Assembly: GCA_033238645.1 (NCBI GenBank)
Contig: BQXR01000016.1
Coordinates: forward strand, 1-16,186
Reading direction: 5' to 3'
Origin: Thiomicrorhabdus sp033238645
GTDB taxonomy: Bacteria; Pseudomonadota; Gammaproteobacteria; Thiomicrospirales; Thiomicrospiraceae
DNA: 16,186 nucleotides
Shown one piece after another: positions 1 through 7,123 of the stretch. The notes beneath the pieces were generated by a model. That model did no database searches. It was not told the origin of the DNA and worked only from the letters and a program-made list of their open reading frames with translations. Position 1 is the stretch's first letter; each line of letters begins with the position of its first letter. The position numbers were made by a program, and so were the translations under genes.

Positions 1-130
1 CCATAAAGATACGATTGGCTGCACCATCTAAATCATCAAAATGGCCTGTCTTAGCCATCCAAATAAAAACAACCACTACTAAAAAACCAAAGATTAACAT
101 CATTGGGATTAATCCGTAAACAACATCCAC
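1..130 (-). CDS. ccoS: cbb3 oxidase maturation protein CcoS, partial (C-terminus beyond window edge)
   Basis: Small inner-membrane protein needed for cofactor insertion into cytochrome cbb3 oxidase. I read it directly from the minus strand: a GTG start at 130-128 gives an N-terminus with one membrane span (about residues 5-24), then a GHFDDLDGAANRIFM segment that matches the conserved FDDLEGPAxRIL part of CcoS. The GTG shares its G with the ccoI stop (TAGTG, 1-base overlap), so translation is probably coupled; the first in-frame ATG, at codon 10, would cut off the span. It is the last cco gene visible and about 43 codons are present, so most of this normally 45-70 residue protein is in view. 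Confidence 0.88.
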   Translation of the reverse strand, partial: MDVVYGLIPMMLIFGFLVVVVFIWMAKTGHFDDLDGAANRIFM

Positions 131-2619
131 TATTTAACTCCTCTTCTACGCCCATCTATCGCTTTAGGACTAAAAAACCCTCGAATACGTGCAGCATTAC
201 CAATAACAATTAAACTACTAACTGGCATTGTAATAGCAGCAATTAATGGAGTAAGTGTACCAGCAACTGCAAGCGGTACCATAATAATATTGTATGCAAA
301 TGAGCTGCCTATATTCTGCTTAATGGTTCGCAGAGTTTTCTCTGAAAGCTCTAACGCGGTATCTACATCCATAAGGTTATTATTCATTAACACAATATCT
401 GCACTATCCATAGAAACATCTGTTCCAGAACCCAGCGCAATACCTACATCCGCCCTAACTAAGGCGGGTGCATCGTTAATGCCATCACCAACCATCGCAA
501 CCTTTACATCCTCATCCTGTAGAGTTTTTATCACTTGGTTTTTATCCTCAGGTAATACTTCTGCAATAACATCCATTCCACCAAGCTGTTGAGCAACACA
601 GCGTGCAACACTTTCTAAATCACCACTCAACAATGTTACTTTCTTACCTTTCTCTTTCAGACGAGTGATGAGTTCGATCGCCTCTGGTCGAATACTATCT
701 TCTAAAAAAAGAACCCCTTCCACTAAGTTCTCTCTTGCAATCCAAATTGCTGTCTGGGCTTTTTCTGCTCGTTGCTGGGCTAATTTAAGTAGCTTTTCTG
801 GAATAGCGACACTTAGCTCTGTCAGCCATTTTGCTGTCCCAATATGATAAAGCTTATTGCCACACTTTGCTGTAACCCCTTTACCAGGCATAGCCTTGAA
901 ACCATCTACAACAACTAGATCTTTTGTTTGCAACTTATAGCGAGTTTTTATCTCATCAGCGATAGCATGACCTAAACTGTGCTCAGAGAGGTTCTCAATG
1001 GCAGCCACCGCTAACAGTATTGACTGTTCGCTCTCATTGTGAAGAATGTCATAATCGACTAATTTCATCTTGCCTTGGGTTAAAGTACCTGTTTTGTCAA
1101 AGACAAAATGCTCTATTGAGTTAAATATTTCTAGTACAGTTCCATTCTTTACCAAAATACCATTTCTAGCCGAAACACCAGTTGCAACCGCAATCGCCAT
1201 TGGTGTTGCTAAACCAAATGCACAGGGACAGGTAATGATTAGCACAGCCGTTGCTGTCATAACAGCATACTCTAGACCCTCATTAAAGAACCAGAAGACG
1301 AAACTTGCCACCGCCAGCGAGATTGTGATACTAACAAACCAAGGCATAATCTTATCCGTTGTACATTGAATAGGTGCCTTAGAACCTTGCGCCTCTTCCA
1401 CCATATGTACAATATAACCTAGCTGCGTATCTTGTAATATCTTTTCGACTTGAATCGTTAAGCTACCATCAATATTCATTGTGCCTGCTGAAACGGCATC
1501 ACCGATTGATTTGCTAACTTCTCTAGACTCACCGCTTAGCATGGCCTCATTAACCATGCTCTCTCCAGCAACTATTTTCCCATCAACAGGAAATTGTTCA
1601 CCGGGCTTAACAAGTATCTCGTAACCTTTCATTAAAGCTCTAACGGGTACAATACTTTCATTACCCTCTTCTAACTTTCTTGCAACTTTGGGCTGTAGAT
1701 CCATTAAACGCCGAGATGCGTCTAACGCCTTATTCTTAGAAATCGCTTCAAGATAACGCCCTATAAGCAATAGAAACATAAAGTCGATCAAGGTATTGAA
1801 ATAGGCATAACCCTCTGGAGAACCGTCTATGGTTATCCATAAAGAGTAAAAATAGGTCGTCAGTAAACCGAGGGCAATCGATACATCCATGCCAACCGTT
1901 TTAGCCTTAATAGAGGTCAATGCACCTTTGAAAAAAGGGTGACCAGAATAGACTAAGGTGACTGTTGCAATAATCAATTGCAACCAATAGAAGTAACTCC
2001 TGAACTCTTGATCATCACTGGCACCGGTATAGAGCGCAATCGAGAACCAAGTAACATTCATCATGGCAAAAGCAGCGAAGCCTAGTCTATAAAGGAGGTC
2101 TTGATTCGCTTTACGATAAGCTGCTTCACTCGCCGATGCATCATATGGTGTTGCATCGTAACCAATTGAGTTCAGTTTTTTAATGATATCTGAGAGCTTT
2201 AGTTGGCTGTTATTCCAGCGAATCTTAATACGTTTATTGGTAAAGTTTACTGAAGCAAGGAGAATCCCGTCCACCTTAGCCATTGTGTGCTCGATAAGCC
2301 AAACGCATGCTGCGCAATGAATTGCTTCAGACATTAATGTTATTTCGCGCCTATCAGACAATTCAGACACATACTGCGACTGAACCTCATCATAGTCAAA
2401 AAACTCAATATCCTTGGTTGGAGGAGGGGGGGGAGAGAGAAGTTCACCGTCAGGTGTTCGTTGATAAAAGCTTCCCATACCAGCTTCATGGATAACTTCA
2501 CAGACTGAGGCACAGCCATGGCAGCAAAAACTTTGCTCTGTTTCATCAATTTTCTTAAGGGTTAGATCACCATCAGGGATGGCTTGTCCACAATGAAAAC
2601 ATGAAACCACTGAATTCAT
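130..2619 (-). CDS. ccoI: Copper-translocating P1B-type ATPase CcoI (FixI-type)
   Basis: Inner-membrane ATPase of the kind that delivers copper for the CuB centre of cbb3 oxidase. The 829 residues show, in order: an N-terminal Cys-rich metal-binding region (CFHC at 7-10, CCHGC at 32-36), a proline run (63-67), a heavy-metal-associated domain with CAAC (102-105), membrane helices, the LSGES phosphatase loop (361-365), the CPC transmembrane copper motif (464-466), the phosphorylation site DKTGTLT (Asp508) and the hinge GDGINDAP (711-718). The nucleotide-binding SEHP signature reads SEHS (His547-Ser548), which is unusual. The start ATG overlaps the ccoH stop by 4 bases (ATGA). A run of eight C's in the coding strand (2426-2433) encodes part of the proline run and could slip. 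Confidence 0.96.
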   Translation of the reverse strand: MNSVVSCFHCGQAIPDGDLTLKKIDETEQSFCCHGCASVCEVIHEAGMGSFYQRTPDGELLSPPPPPTKDIEFFDYDEVQSQYVSELSDRREITLMSEAIHCAACVWLIEHTMAKVDGILLASVNFTNKRIKIRWNNSQLKLSDIIKKLNSIGYDATPYDASASEAAYRKANQDLLYRLGFAAFAMMNVTWFSIALYTGASDDQEFRSYFYWLQLIIATVTLVYSGHPFFKGALTSIKAKTVGMDVSIALGLLTTYFYSLWITIDGSPEGYAYFNTLIDFMFLLLIGRYLEAISKNKALDASRRLMDLQPKVARKLEEGNESIVPVRALMKGYEILVKPGEQFPVDGKIVAGESMVNEAMLSGESREVSKSIGDAVSAGTMNIDGSLTIQVEKILQDTQLGYIVHMVEEAQGSKAPIQCTTDKIMPWFVSITISLAVASFVFWFFNEGLEYAVMTATAVLIITCPCAFGLATPMAIAVATGVSARNGILVKNGTVLEIFNSIEHFVFDKTGTLTQGKMKLVDYDILHNESEQSILLAVAAIENLSEHSLGHAIADEIKTRYKLQTKDLVVVDGFKAMPGKGVTAKCGNKLYHIGTAKWLTELSVAIPEKLLKLAQQRAEKAQTAIWIARENLVEGVLFLEDSIRPEAIELITRLKEKGKKVTLLSGDLESVARCVAQQLGGMDVIAEVLPEDKNQVIKTLQDEDVKVAMVGDGINDAPALVRADVGIALGSGTDVSMDSADIVLMNNNLMDVDTALELSEKTLRTIKQNIGSSFAYNIIMVPLAVAGTLTPLIAAITMPVSSLIVIGNAARIRGFFSPKAIDGRRRGVK

Positions 2620-3137
2620 TCTGGATCTTGAACCATGATTGAGCGACCAATTTTATTAACAAGATCTCCCTGTTTAACTTCTAAGAGAAGATCCCATTTT
2701 CCTTTAGTATTAAGCGTAAACTCTGAAGAAAACTCACCTGGTGAACCCGTTGGAGATAAAACCTGCTCTCCATCCAATTCTTTATCCGAAGGGCGGTAAT
2801 AATATAAAACAGCAGAATCAAGCTGTAATACTTGGCCTTCCTTATCTAATACCTTAAGAGTAACTATATCTGTTTTGCCCTCTTTTAAAATGGGCATATC
2901 AACTTGAAAAACCCAACCCATCTCTTCCATACGCCTTTGTTCAGCAAGAGATGCGGACATATTCTTACCTTTCTCATAGAAATCTTCAATTACGAGTCCT
3001 GGATTAGTCACAATCGCCATACTAACCATAAAAGCGTTTACAGTAACAACAACTAACAAAATAACAAACCAAGCGATAACAAAAGGGTTCTTCCAGGCTA
3101 CGCTCCAGTCACGGCGACCCGTTTTTACTTGTGACAT
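2616..3137 (-). CDS. ccoH: CcoH / FixH family cbb3 oxidase assembly protein
   Basis: Single-span membrane protein that helps assemble or stabilise cbb3 oxidase and works with CcoI, CcoG and CcoS. The 173 residues begin with a short basic cytoplasmic end (KTGRRDWSVAWKNP), one hydrophobic helix at about 19-43, and a periplasmic FixH domain in which NPGLVIEDFYEKGKN (45-59) is typical. Length is normal for the family. AGGAGA lies 6 bases before the ATG. Just upstream, between ccoG and this gene, is a strong hairpin (3158-3180), so expression may be lower than or separate from ccoG. The stop overlaps the ccoI start (ATGA). Confidence 0.93.
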   Translation of the reverse strand: MSQVKTGRRDWSVAWKNPFVIAWFVILLVVVTVNAFMVSMAIVTNPGLVIEDFYEKGKNMSASLAEQRRMEEMGWVFQVDMPILKEGKTDIVTLKVLDKEGQVLQLDSAVLYYYRPSDKELDGEQVLSPTGSPGEFSSEFTLNTKGKWDLLLEVKQGDLVNKIGRSIMVQDPE

Positions 3138-3157
3138 TTTATATCTCCTAAATACAC

Positions 3158-3180
3158 AAAAGCCCCCGAAGGGGCATTTT
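3158..3180 (-). terminator. Hairpin with UUCG tetraloop between ccoG and ccoH
   Basis: On the minus strand the sequence reads AAAA-T-GCCCC-TTCG-GGGGC-TTTT followed by GTGTATTT. It has five GC pairs closed by the very stable C(UUCG)G tetraloop, four flanking A-U pairs with one bulged U, and a U-rich end: the form of an intrinsic terminator or attenuator. It ends about 20 bases before the ccoH ATG and 9 bases before its Shine-Dalgarno sequence. The plus-strand version (CGAA loop) would be less stable. Whether it fully stops transcription is not known. Confidence 0.65.
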
Positions 3181-3238
3181 AAAATAAAACTAATAGTACA
3201 GGGATAAACAATATTTATCTAGCGAAATATTTGCTTTG

Positions 3239-4708
3239 TTACCTAGGTTTGGGACCAATAAAGAGACTCTCATAGGATTCAGATACCTGAGGGTTATTAA
3301 GATCAACGACATTAATTGTAATCGGAGTCTTAGCGCTATCTAAACTCTTACGCTGTAGTCTTACAAATAAACTTGTAGAGCCAACATTTCCCGGTTGGAT
3401 AGTGAGCACTCGCTCAGCATTAAAGGAGATACCAGCTGGGCCAGTAACTGTAATTTCTGCACGCATAGGAGTATTCCCCTTGTTAACAACTTTAATCACC
3501 CACTTATTCTGAATATTACCGTTGCTCATCTGTACATAAAGTGGGGAGCGCTCATGCAAAGCCTTAACATCAATAGAAGACATGGTCATGGCACCCCATA
3601 TCATCGTTGAGAAAGCAAATATCATGATGGCGCCGTAAACAATTACTCTAGGACGCTTCCAGATAACTGGTAACTTCTCTCCAGCAAACTCTGCAAGTGA
3701 AGCATAGCGGATCAGACCCTTAGGTTTTTTAATTTTTTCCATGACGGAGTCACAAGCATCAATACATAAACCACATGTAATACAACCAAACTGCTGGCCG
3801 TAACGAATATCTACACCAGTAGGACAGACAGCAACACAAAGATTACAGTCAATACAATCACCTAAAACTGGGGCCTCTTCACCTGGCTTAGCACGCTTTA
3901 GTCGACCTCTAGGTTCACCACGTTCCACATCATAGGTTGGAAGCACTGTTTGAGTATCAGTCATTGCACCCTGAATACGTGAGTAAGGACAAAAACCCAT
4001 ACAAGTTTGTTCACGTAAAATGCCTGCAAAGAAATAGGTAGTGGCAGCTAAACTTAAAATAATAGCTGTCTCGTATGGCCCCCATTCAAAGCTAATCATA
4101 CGTAATAAAAGATCAAATACATCTACAAAATACGCAACGAAAGTAAAGCCCGTCATAAAACCAATCAATAACCAAGCAGTATGTTTTTTTACTTTAAGCG
4201 TGATTTTACTGGCATTCCATGGAGCATCTTCAAGCTTAATACGTTTATTGGGTTGTCCCTCTATCTTCTCTTCAATCCAAGTGAAAACATCGTTCCACAC
4301 TGTTTGAAAACAGGCATAACCACACCATAATCGACCTGCAACCGTTGTTGAAGCAGCTAGCAGTAGTGCATAGAAGAGTAGCACCATTGTTAACATCCAC
4401 ACGTCTTGCGGAAGGATTGTTAGCTGAAAAATATGAAATTGCTGACTCTCTAAATCAAAAAGAAGTGCTTGGTGACCATTCCAACGCAGATAGGGACCAA
4501 TGAAGAACAATAACCAGAAAGCCGCAGCAATCCACTTTAAGGTACGAAAGGTTCCTGGAATACGTTTTGCATGAACTGTTCCTCCAGTATGTACAGGGAG
4601 GATTTCAACACCAATATTCTCTAAATTCTTATTGTGTGTATCCATATTGTCCAACATTGAACCTGTTGGACCAAAATCATGTGCTGGCTCTTTGGTGCTA
4701 TCTGACAT
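3239..4708 (-). CDS. ccoG: CcoG / RdxA-type polyferredoxin, cbb3 oxidase assembly (cupric reductase family)
   Basis: Membrane iron-sulfur protein that in the family reduces Cu(II) to Cu(I) for cbb3 oxidase copper loading. The 489 residues have a soluble N-terminus of about 50, membrane helices near 57-72, 104-124, 178-198, 214-231 and 355-375, conserved cysteine pairs in WCGYACFQTVW (C129, C133) and CMGFCPYSRIQG (C236, C240), and two [4Fe-4S] ferredoxin motifs (C285/288/291/295 and C309/312/315/319). The C-terminal 110 residues form an IgG-like FixG domain. The ATG at 4708 is preceded by only a weak AGG. It lies 157 bases from the small upstream ORF, with a strong terminator-like hairpin in the gap, so it may start its own transcript. 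Confidence 0.95.
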   Translation of the reverse strand: MSDSTKEPAHDFGPTGSMLDNMDTHNKNLENIGVEILPVHTGGTVHAKRIPGTFRTLKWIAAAFWLLFFIGPYLRWNGHQALLFDLESQQFHIFQLTILPQDVWMLTMVLLFYALLLAASTTVAGRLWCGYACFQTVWNDVFTWIEEKIEGQPNKRIKLEDAPWNASKITLKVKKHTAWLLIGFMTGFTFVAYFVDVFDLLLRMISFEWGPYETAIILSLAATTYFFAGILREQTCMGFCPYSRIQGAMTDTQTVLPTYDVERGEPRGRLKRAKPGEEAPVLGDCIDCNLCVAVCPTGVDIRYGQQFGCITCGLCIDACDSVMEKIKKPKGLIRYASLAEFAGEKLPVIWKRPRVIVYGAIMIFAFSTMIWGAMTMSSIDVKALHERSPLYVQMSNGNIQNKWVIKVVNKGNTPMRAEITVTGPAGISFNAERVLTIQPGNVGSTSLFVRLQRKSLDSAKTPITINVVDLNNPQVSESYESLFIGPKPR

Positions 4709-4753
4709 ATATAAAACCTATTGGTTTATTTAACTACTTGATTAAAGATAATA

Positions 4754-4781
4754 GATTTATCTTATCGGTAGATAAGAAATC
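4754..4781. repeat. Imperfect inverted repeat upstream of ccoG
   Basis: GATTT-at-CTTATC, a GGTA spacer, then GATAAG-AAATC. The inner 6-bp arms are perfect and extend outward by five more base pairs past a 2-base bulge. It lies about 46 bases before the ccoG start, just beyond the 4799-4845 hairpin in the direction of transcription. It could be an operator for a ccoG promoter or a small RNA hairpin. I see a possible -10 (TATTAT) on the minus strand next to it but no good -35. Confidence 0.35.
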
Positions 4782-4798
4782 ATTTGTTTTTTGATACC

Positions 4799-4845
4799 CA
4801 TAAACAAAAATAGGCCTAACAATGTTAGACCTACTTTTGTTTATG
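4799..4845 (-). terminator. Long hairpin terminator after the small ORF, before ccoG
   Basis: Arms 4799-4820 and 4824-4845 (22 bp each) with a 3-base loop. The arms differ at two positions; both become G-U pairs in the minus-strand transcript, which therefore pairs along its whole length, and both become A-C mismatches in the plus-strand transcript. On the minus strand the TAGGTCTAAC-ATT-GTTAGGCCTA core is followed by TTTTTGTTTAT, a U-rich release tract. It begins 21 bases after the stop of the small ORF and probably ends the ccoNOQP-small ORF transcript. Confidence 0.8.
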
Positions 4846-4865
4846 AATAAGATTAAAAGTAAATC

Positions 4866-4994
4866 CTACTCACCTTCTTCGTTTCCGTCCATTGCACTAA
4901 ACAACTTTCGTCCACTTACGAAAACAACTATGACACTTATTACGATCGTACCGACACCCATCCAGAGTACCCAATCGTTATTTAATTCGTTCAT
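4866..4994 (-). CDS. Unannotated 42-residue single-span membrane protein in the cbb3 locus
   Basis: A 43-codon frame (ATG at 4994-4992, stop TAG at 4868-4866) between ccoP and ccoG. It begins MNELNNDW, has one hydrophobic span (WVLWMGVGTIVISVIVVFV, about 8-26), then SGRKLF and an acidic end (MDGNEEGE). The positive-inside rule puts the C-terminus in the cytoplasm. It has a strong AAGGAG six bases before the ATG, a terminator just after it, and the same strand as ccoNOQP, so it is very probably translated. I do not recognise a family. By position and size it could be a small oxidase subunit or stabilising factor, the role CcoM plays in Pseudomonas stutzeri, but I see no clear sequence match to CcoM. 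Function is inferred from context only. Confidence 0.72.
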   Translation of the reverse strand: MNELNNDWVLWMGVGTIVISVIVVFVSGRKLFSAMDGNEEGE

Positions 4995-5010
4995 TACAAA
5001 CTCCTTAATA

Positions 5011-5025
5011 CTTGATCAAATCAAG
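5011..5025. promoter_or_regulatory. Perfect inverted repeat CTTGAT-CAA-ATCAAG (FNR-like half-sites, 3-base spacer)
   Basis: A 15-bp perfect inverted repeat whose arms contain both FNR/ANR half-sites (TTGAT and ATCAA), but with three bases between them instead of four. It sits five bases upstream of the Shine-Dalgarno sequence of the 42-residue membrane protein and just beyond a TATACT (-10-like) on the minus strand at 5032-5027. As DNA it could be a variant FNR-family site; as RNA it is a 6-bp hairpin with a 3-base loop. Confidence 0.4.
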
Positions 5026-5044
5026 CAGTATAGTTTTAAATTAG

Positions 5045-5072
5045 TTAAGGAGGGAATCCTCCCCCTCCCTAA
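5045..5072 (-). terminator. Hairpin after ccoP (possible attenuator)
   Basis: Arms TTAAGGAGGG (5045-5054) and CCCTCCCTAA (5063-5072) with an 8-base loop. In the minus-strand transcript the single arm difference is a G-U pair, so all ten positions pair. It begins 30 bases after the ccoP stop and is followed by CTAATTTAAAA, not a strong U tract, so it more likely stabilises the 3' end or attenuates than terminates fully. Confidence 0.45.
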
Positions 5073-5101
5073 TAGTCATTAAATAAATGCAGTTGCAATT
5101 A

Positions 5102-6010
5102 TTACTGACCACCACCTAATGAATGAACATACACCGCTAGACGTTTAATATTAACGTCCGCATTTGGTAGACGCTCTTTAAATGTAGGCATAACCGCTTG
5201 ACGAGTTCCTGCTGTATGAACACCGTTCTTCTTAACGTTAACACCTTCAGCAATCGTCTTACGAATTTGATCTCTATCACCACTAAATCTCCAGATTTGA
5301 TCTGTTAGATTAGCAGCACCAGTAGGTGCAAGAGGTTTACCAACTGGTCCGTGACATGCTAGACACATACCTTTTGCAAATACCGCTTTACCGTCAGCAT
5401 AGGCAGCATCTCCGCCCTTACCTTCAGAAAGTGCAATTACATAGTCAGCTACGCTATCAATTTCGCCATCAGAAAGATTACCCATCATCCCTTTTGCCGG
5501 CATGTTACCGATACGACCATTAGTAATAGTCGTTTCGATTTGAGTAATGCTACCTCCGTATAACCAATCATCATCAGCTAATACAGGGAAACCAGGGTTT
5601 CCAGCACCACCAGCTGCGTGACAAGCTGCACAGAAGTCACCGAATAGTGCCTTAGATGTTGCTACTGCGTAAGACTTCAACTCTTCATCGTTAAGAATAT
5701 CAGTAACAGACATAGCTGCTAGCTTCTCTTCTTTATCAGCAAACTTTGCAGTACGCCAATTATTAAGAGTTGTAAAGTCTTCGTTGTACTCATTGATTGC
5801 AGTCCAACCAGTTAGCCCCTTAGTGTAACCACCGCTATCATTCGTCAATGGAATAGTTGGGTAGTACAGTACGTAAAAGATAATCAGGATAAAACCCGCA
5901 TAAAAGGATAACATCCACCACAGAGGCGGCGGGTTATCTAATTCACGTAGATCTTCATCCCAGATATGACCGGTATTCCCTTCATCTGGCCATGGGTTAT
6001 GATTTGCCAT
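5102..6010 (-). CDS. ccoP: Cytochrome cbb3 oxidase subunit CcoP (di-haem cytochrome c)
   Basis: Membrane-anchored di-haem c subunit that takes electrons from soluble cytochrome c and passes them towards CcoO and CcoN. The 302 residues show the typical N-terminal HIWDEDLRELDNPPPLWW (15-32), one membrane span (about 31-51), and two class I cytochrome c domains with CAACH (127-131) and CLACH (216-220). Likely axial Met ligands are Met170 (GNMPAKG) and Met274 (AVMPTF). Length is normal. GAGGAGA lies about 7 bases before the ATG, and ccoQ ends 22 bases upstream. The gene is followed by a hairpin and then by the 42-residue membrane protein. Confidence 0.97.
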   Translation of the reverse strand: MANHNPWPDEGNTGHIWDEDLRELDNPPPLWWMLSFYAGFILIIFYVLYYPTIPLTNDSGGYTKGLTGWTAINEYNEDFTTLNNWRTAKFADKEEKLAAMSVTDILNDEELKSYAVATSKALFGDFCAACHAAGGAGNPGFPVLADDDWLYGGSITQIETTITNGRIGNMPAKGMMGNLSDGEIDSVADYVIALSEGKGGDAAYADGKAVFAKGMCLACHGPVGKPLAPTGAANLTDQIWRFSGDRDQIRKTIAEGVNVKKNGVHTAGTRQAVMPTFKERLPNADVNIKRLAVYVHSLGGGQ

Positions 6011-6032
6011 ATTTATTTCTCCTCAAGAACGA

Positions 6033-6215
6033 TTAATCATCGTTCAAAATTTTATACTTTTGCTCTTCAAGTTCTTTACGTTTACTTGGGCGTAGAGCCA
6101 AAGAAAAGGTAATTAACATACCGAAGAACACCAATACAGTTACGATCAGCCCAGCCCAGTCCTGGCCCGTCATTGACGACCAGTCTGTGCTTAAATATTG
6201 CTCAATAGTACTCAC
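6033..6215 (-). CDS. ccoQ: Cytochrome cbb3 oxidase subunit CcoQ (FixQ family)
   Basis: Small non-catalytic subunit that stabilises the cbb3 complex. The 60 residues have an N-terminal polar part, one membrane helix at about 20-41 (WAGLIVTVLVFFGMLITFSL), then a basic stretch with the family-typical RPSKRKELEE (42-51) facing the cytoplasm. The start is GTG, five bases after the ccoO stop, with no clear Shine-Dalgarno sequence, so translation is probably coupled to ccoO. Confidence 0.9.
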   Translation of the reverse strand: MSTIEQYLSTDWSSMTGQDWAGLIVTVLVFFGMLITFSLALRPSKRKELEEQKYKILNDD

Positions 6216-6220
6216 AGCGT

Positions 6221-7051
6221 TTACTGGCGGTAGACTTTGCTGTCATCCAGCTTAATCATCGTTCCAAGCACTTGTAAGTAAGCAACTACCGCATCCATTT
6301 CAGTGAAGCCAGCAATTGCTTTATTAGCATTATCAATCTCCCAGTCAGTGTATGGAACACCTAGAGTACGCATTACAGAAAGACGTTTTTCCATATCACG
6401 GTCTGTACCGAAGAAACTTTTAGAGATCATATTTTCAGCTAGCCACGGGTAAGCAGGCATTACTGATTCTGGAACAAGGTTCTGTGGACGCAACAAGTGC
6501 ATCATATGCCACTCATTAGAATACTTATCGCCTACACGTGCAAGGTCAGGCCCTGTACGTTTTGAACCCCATTGCATTGGGTGATCATACATTGACTCAG
6601 TTGCCAATGAAAAATGACCATAACGCTCGCGCTCATCACGGAACGGACGGATCATTTGAGAGTGACAAATATAACAACCTTCACGCAAATATATATCACG
6701 ACCAGCTAACTCAAGAGGAGTATAAGGACGAACCCCATCACCCTTCTTCCAATCTGCTAATACGAAGTTTCCATTAGAATCTTCTTTATATAATGCTTTT
6801 TCAGATACTAACCTACCGTTCGCATCTTCAGTGAAAGTACGCTCCCAAACTAATTCTGGGAAGCGATCATTTTTAACGTTACCGTACTTATCAGTTTCTT
6901 CCGTATAGTCTAGTGCTGACTTAAGGTGAAACAGCGGTACGATTTCTACGATCCCTGCTAGAGAGATCGATAGTGCCGTAGCCATGAATAAAGCGAATAT
7001 ATTACGCTCAAACATGTCCTGGGTATTTTTTGGTTTTTGATCATCTGACAT
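6221..7051 (-). CDS. ccoO: Cytochrome cbb3 oxidase subunit CcoO (mono-haem cytochrome c), with an insertion
   Basis: Membrane-anchored mono-haem c subunit that feeds electrons to CcoN. It has an N-terminal span (about 18-40, ending in the conserved GIVEIVPLF), then YTPLELAGRDIYLREG and the haem motif CYICH (126-130), SQMIRPFRDE, WGSKRTGPDLARVG and an SVMPAYPW Met-ligand segment. At 276 residues it is much longer than the usual 200-220. Most of the extra length is a charged segment at about residues 45-107, between the membrane anchor and the haem domain, on the periplasmic side. The reading frame is intact and conserved on both sides, so this is an insertion rather than an error. GAGGAG lies nine bases before the ATG. 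Confidence 0.97.
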   Translation of the reverse strand: MSDDQKPKNTQDMFERNIFALFMATALSISLAGIVEIVPLFHLKSALDYTEETDKYGNVKNDRFPELVWERTFTEDANGRLVSEKALYKEDSNGNFVLADWKKGDGVRPYTPLELAGRDIYLREGCYICHSQMIRPFRDERERYGHFSLATESMYDHPMQWGSKRTGPDLARVGDKYSNEWHMMHLLRPQNLVPESVMPAYPWLAENMISKSFFGTDRDMEKRLSVMRTLGVPYTDWEIDNANKAIAGFTEMDAVVAYLQVLGTMIKLDDSKVYRQ

Positions 7052-7083
7052 GAGTTTCTGCTCCTCAACTCATAATTTCAATC

Positions 7084-7107
7084 TAAGTGGTAATTTTCTA
7101 CCACTCA
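7084..7107 (-). other. Intercistronic hairpin between ccoN and ccoO
   Basis: Arms TAAGTGGTA (7084-7092) and TACCACTCA (7099-7107) with a 6-base loop. The one arm difference is a G-U pair only in the minus-strand transcript. It begins 17 bases after the ccoN stop. There is no U tract, so a role in message stability or processing is more likely than termination. Confidence 0.45.
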
Positions 7108-7123
7108 ATCTCAGCTTAACTTT

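Noticed and set aside
2640..2660. Possible frameshift or pseudogene in the cco cluster
   Set aside because: All cco frames are intact, with family-typical ends and tight overlaps.
4737..4752. FNR-like site TTGATTAAAGATAA upstream of ccoG
   Set aside because: Only one half-site matches; three of the other five bases differ.
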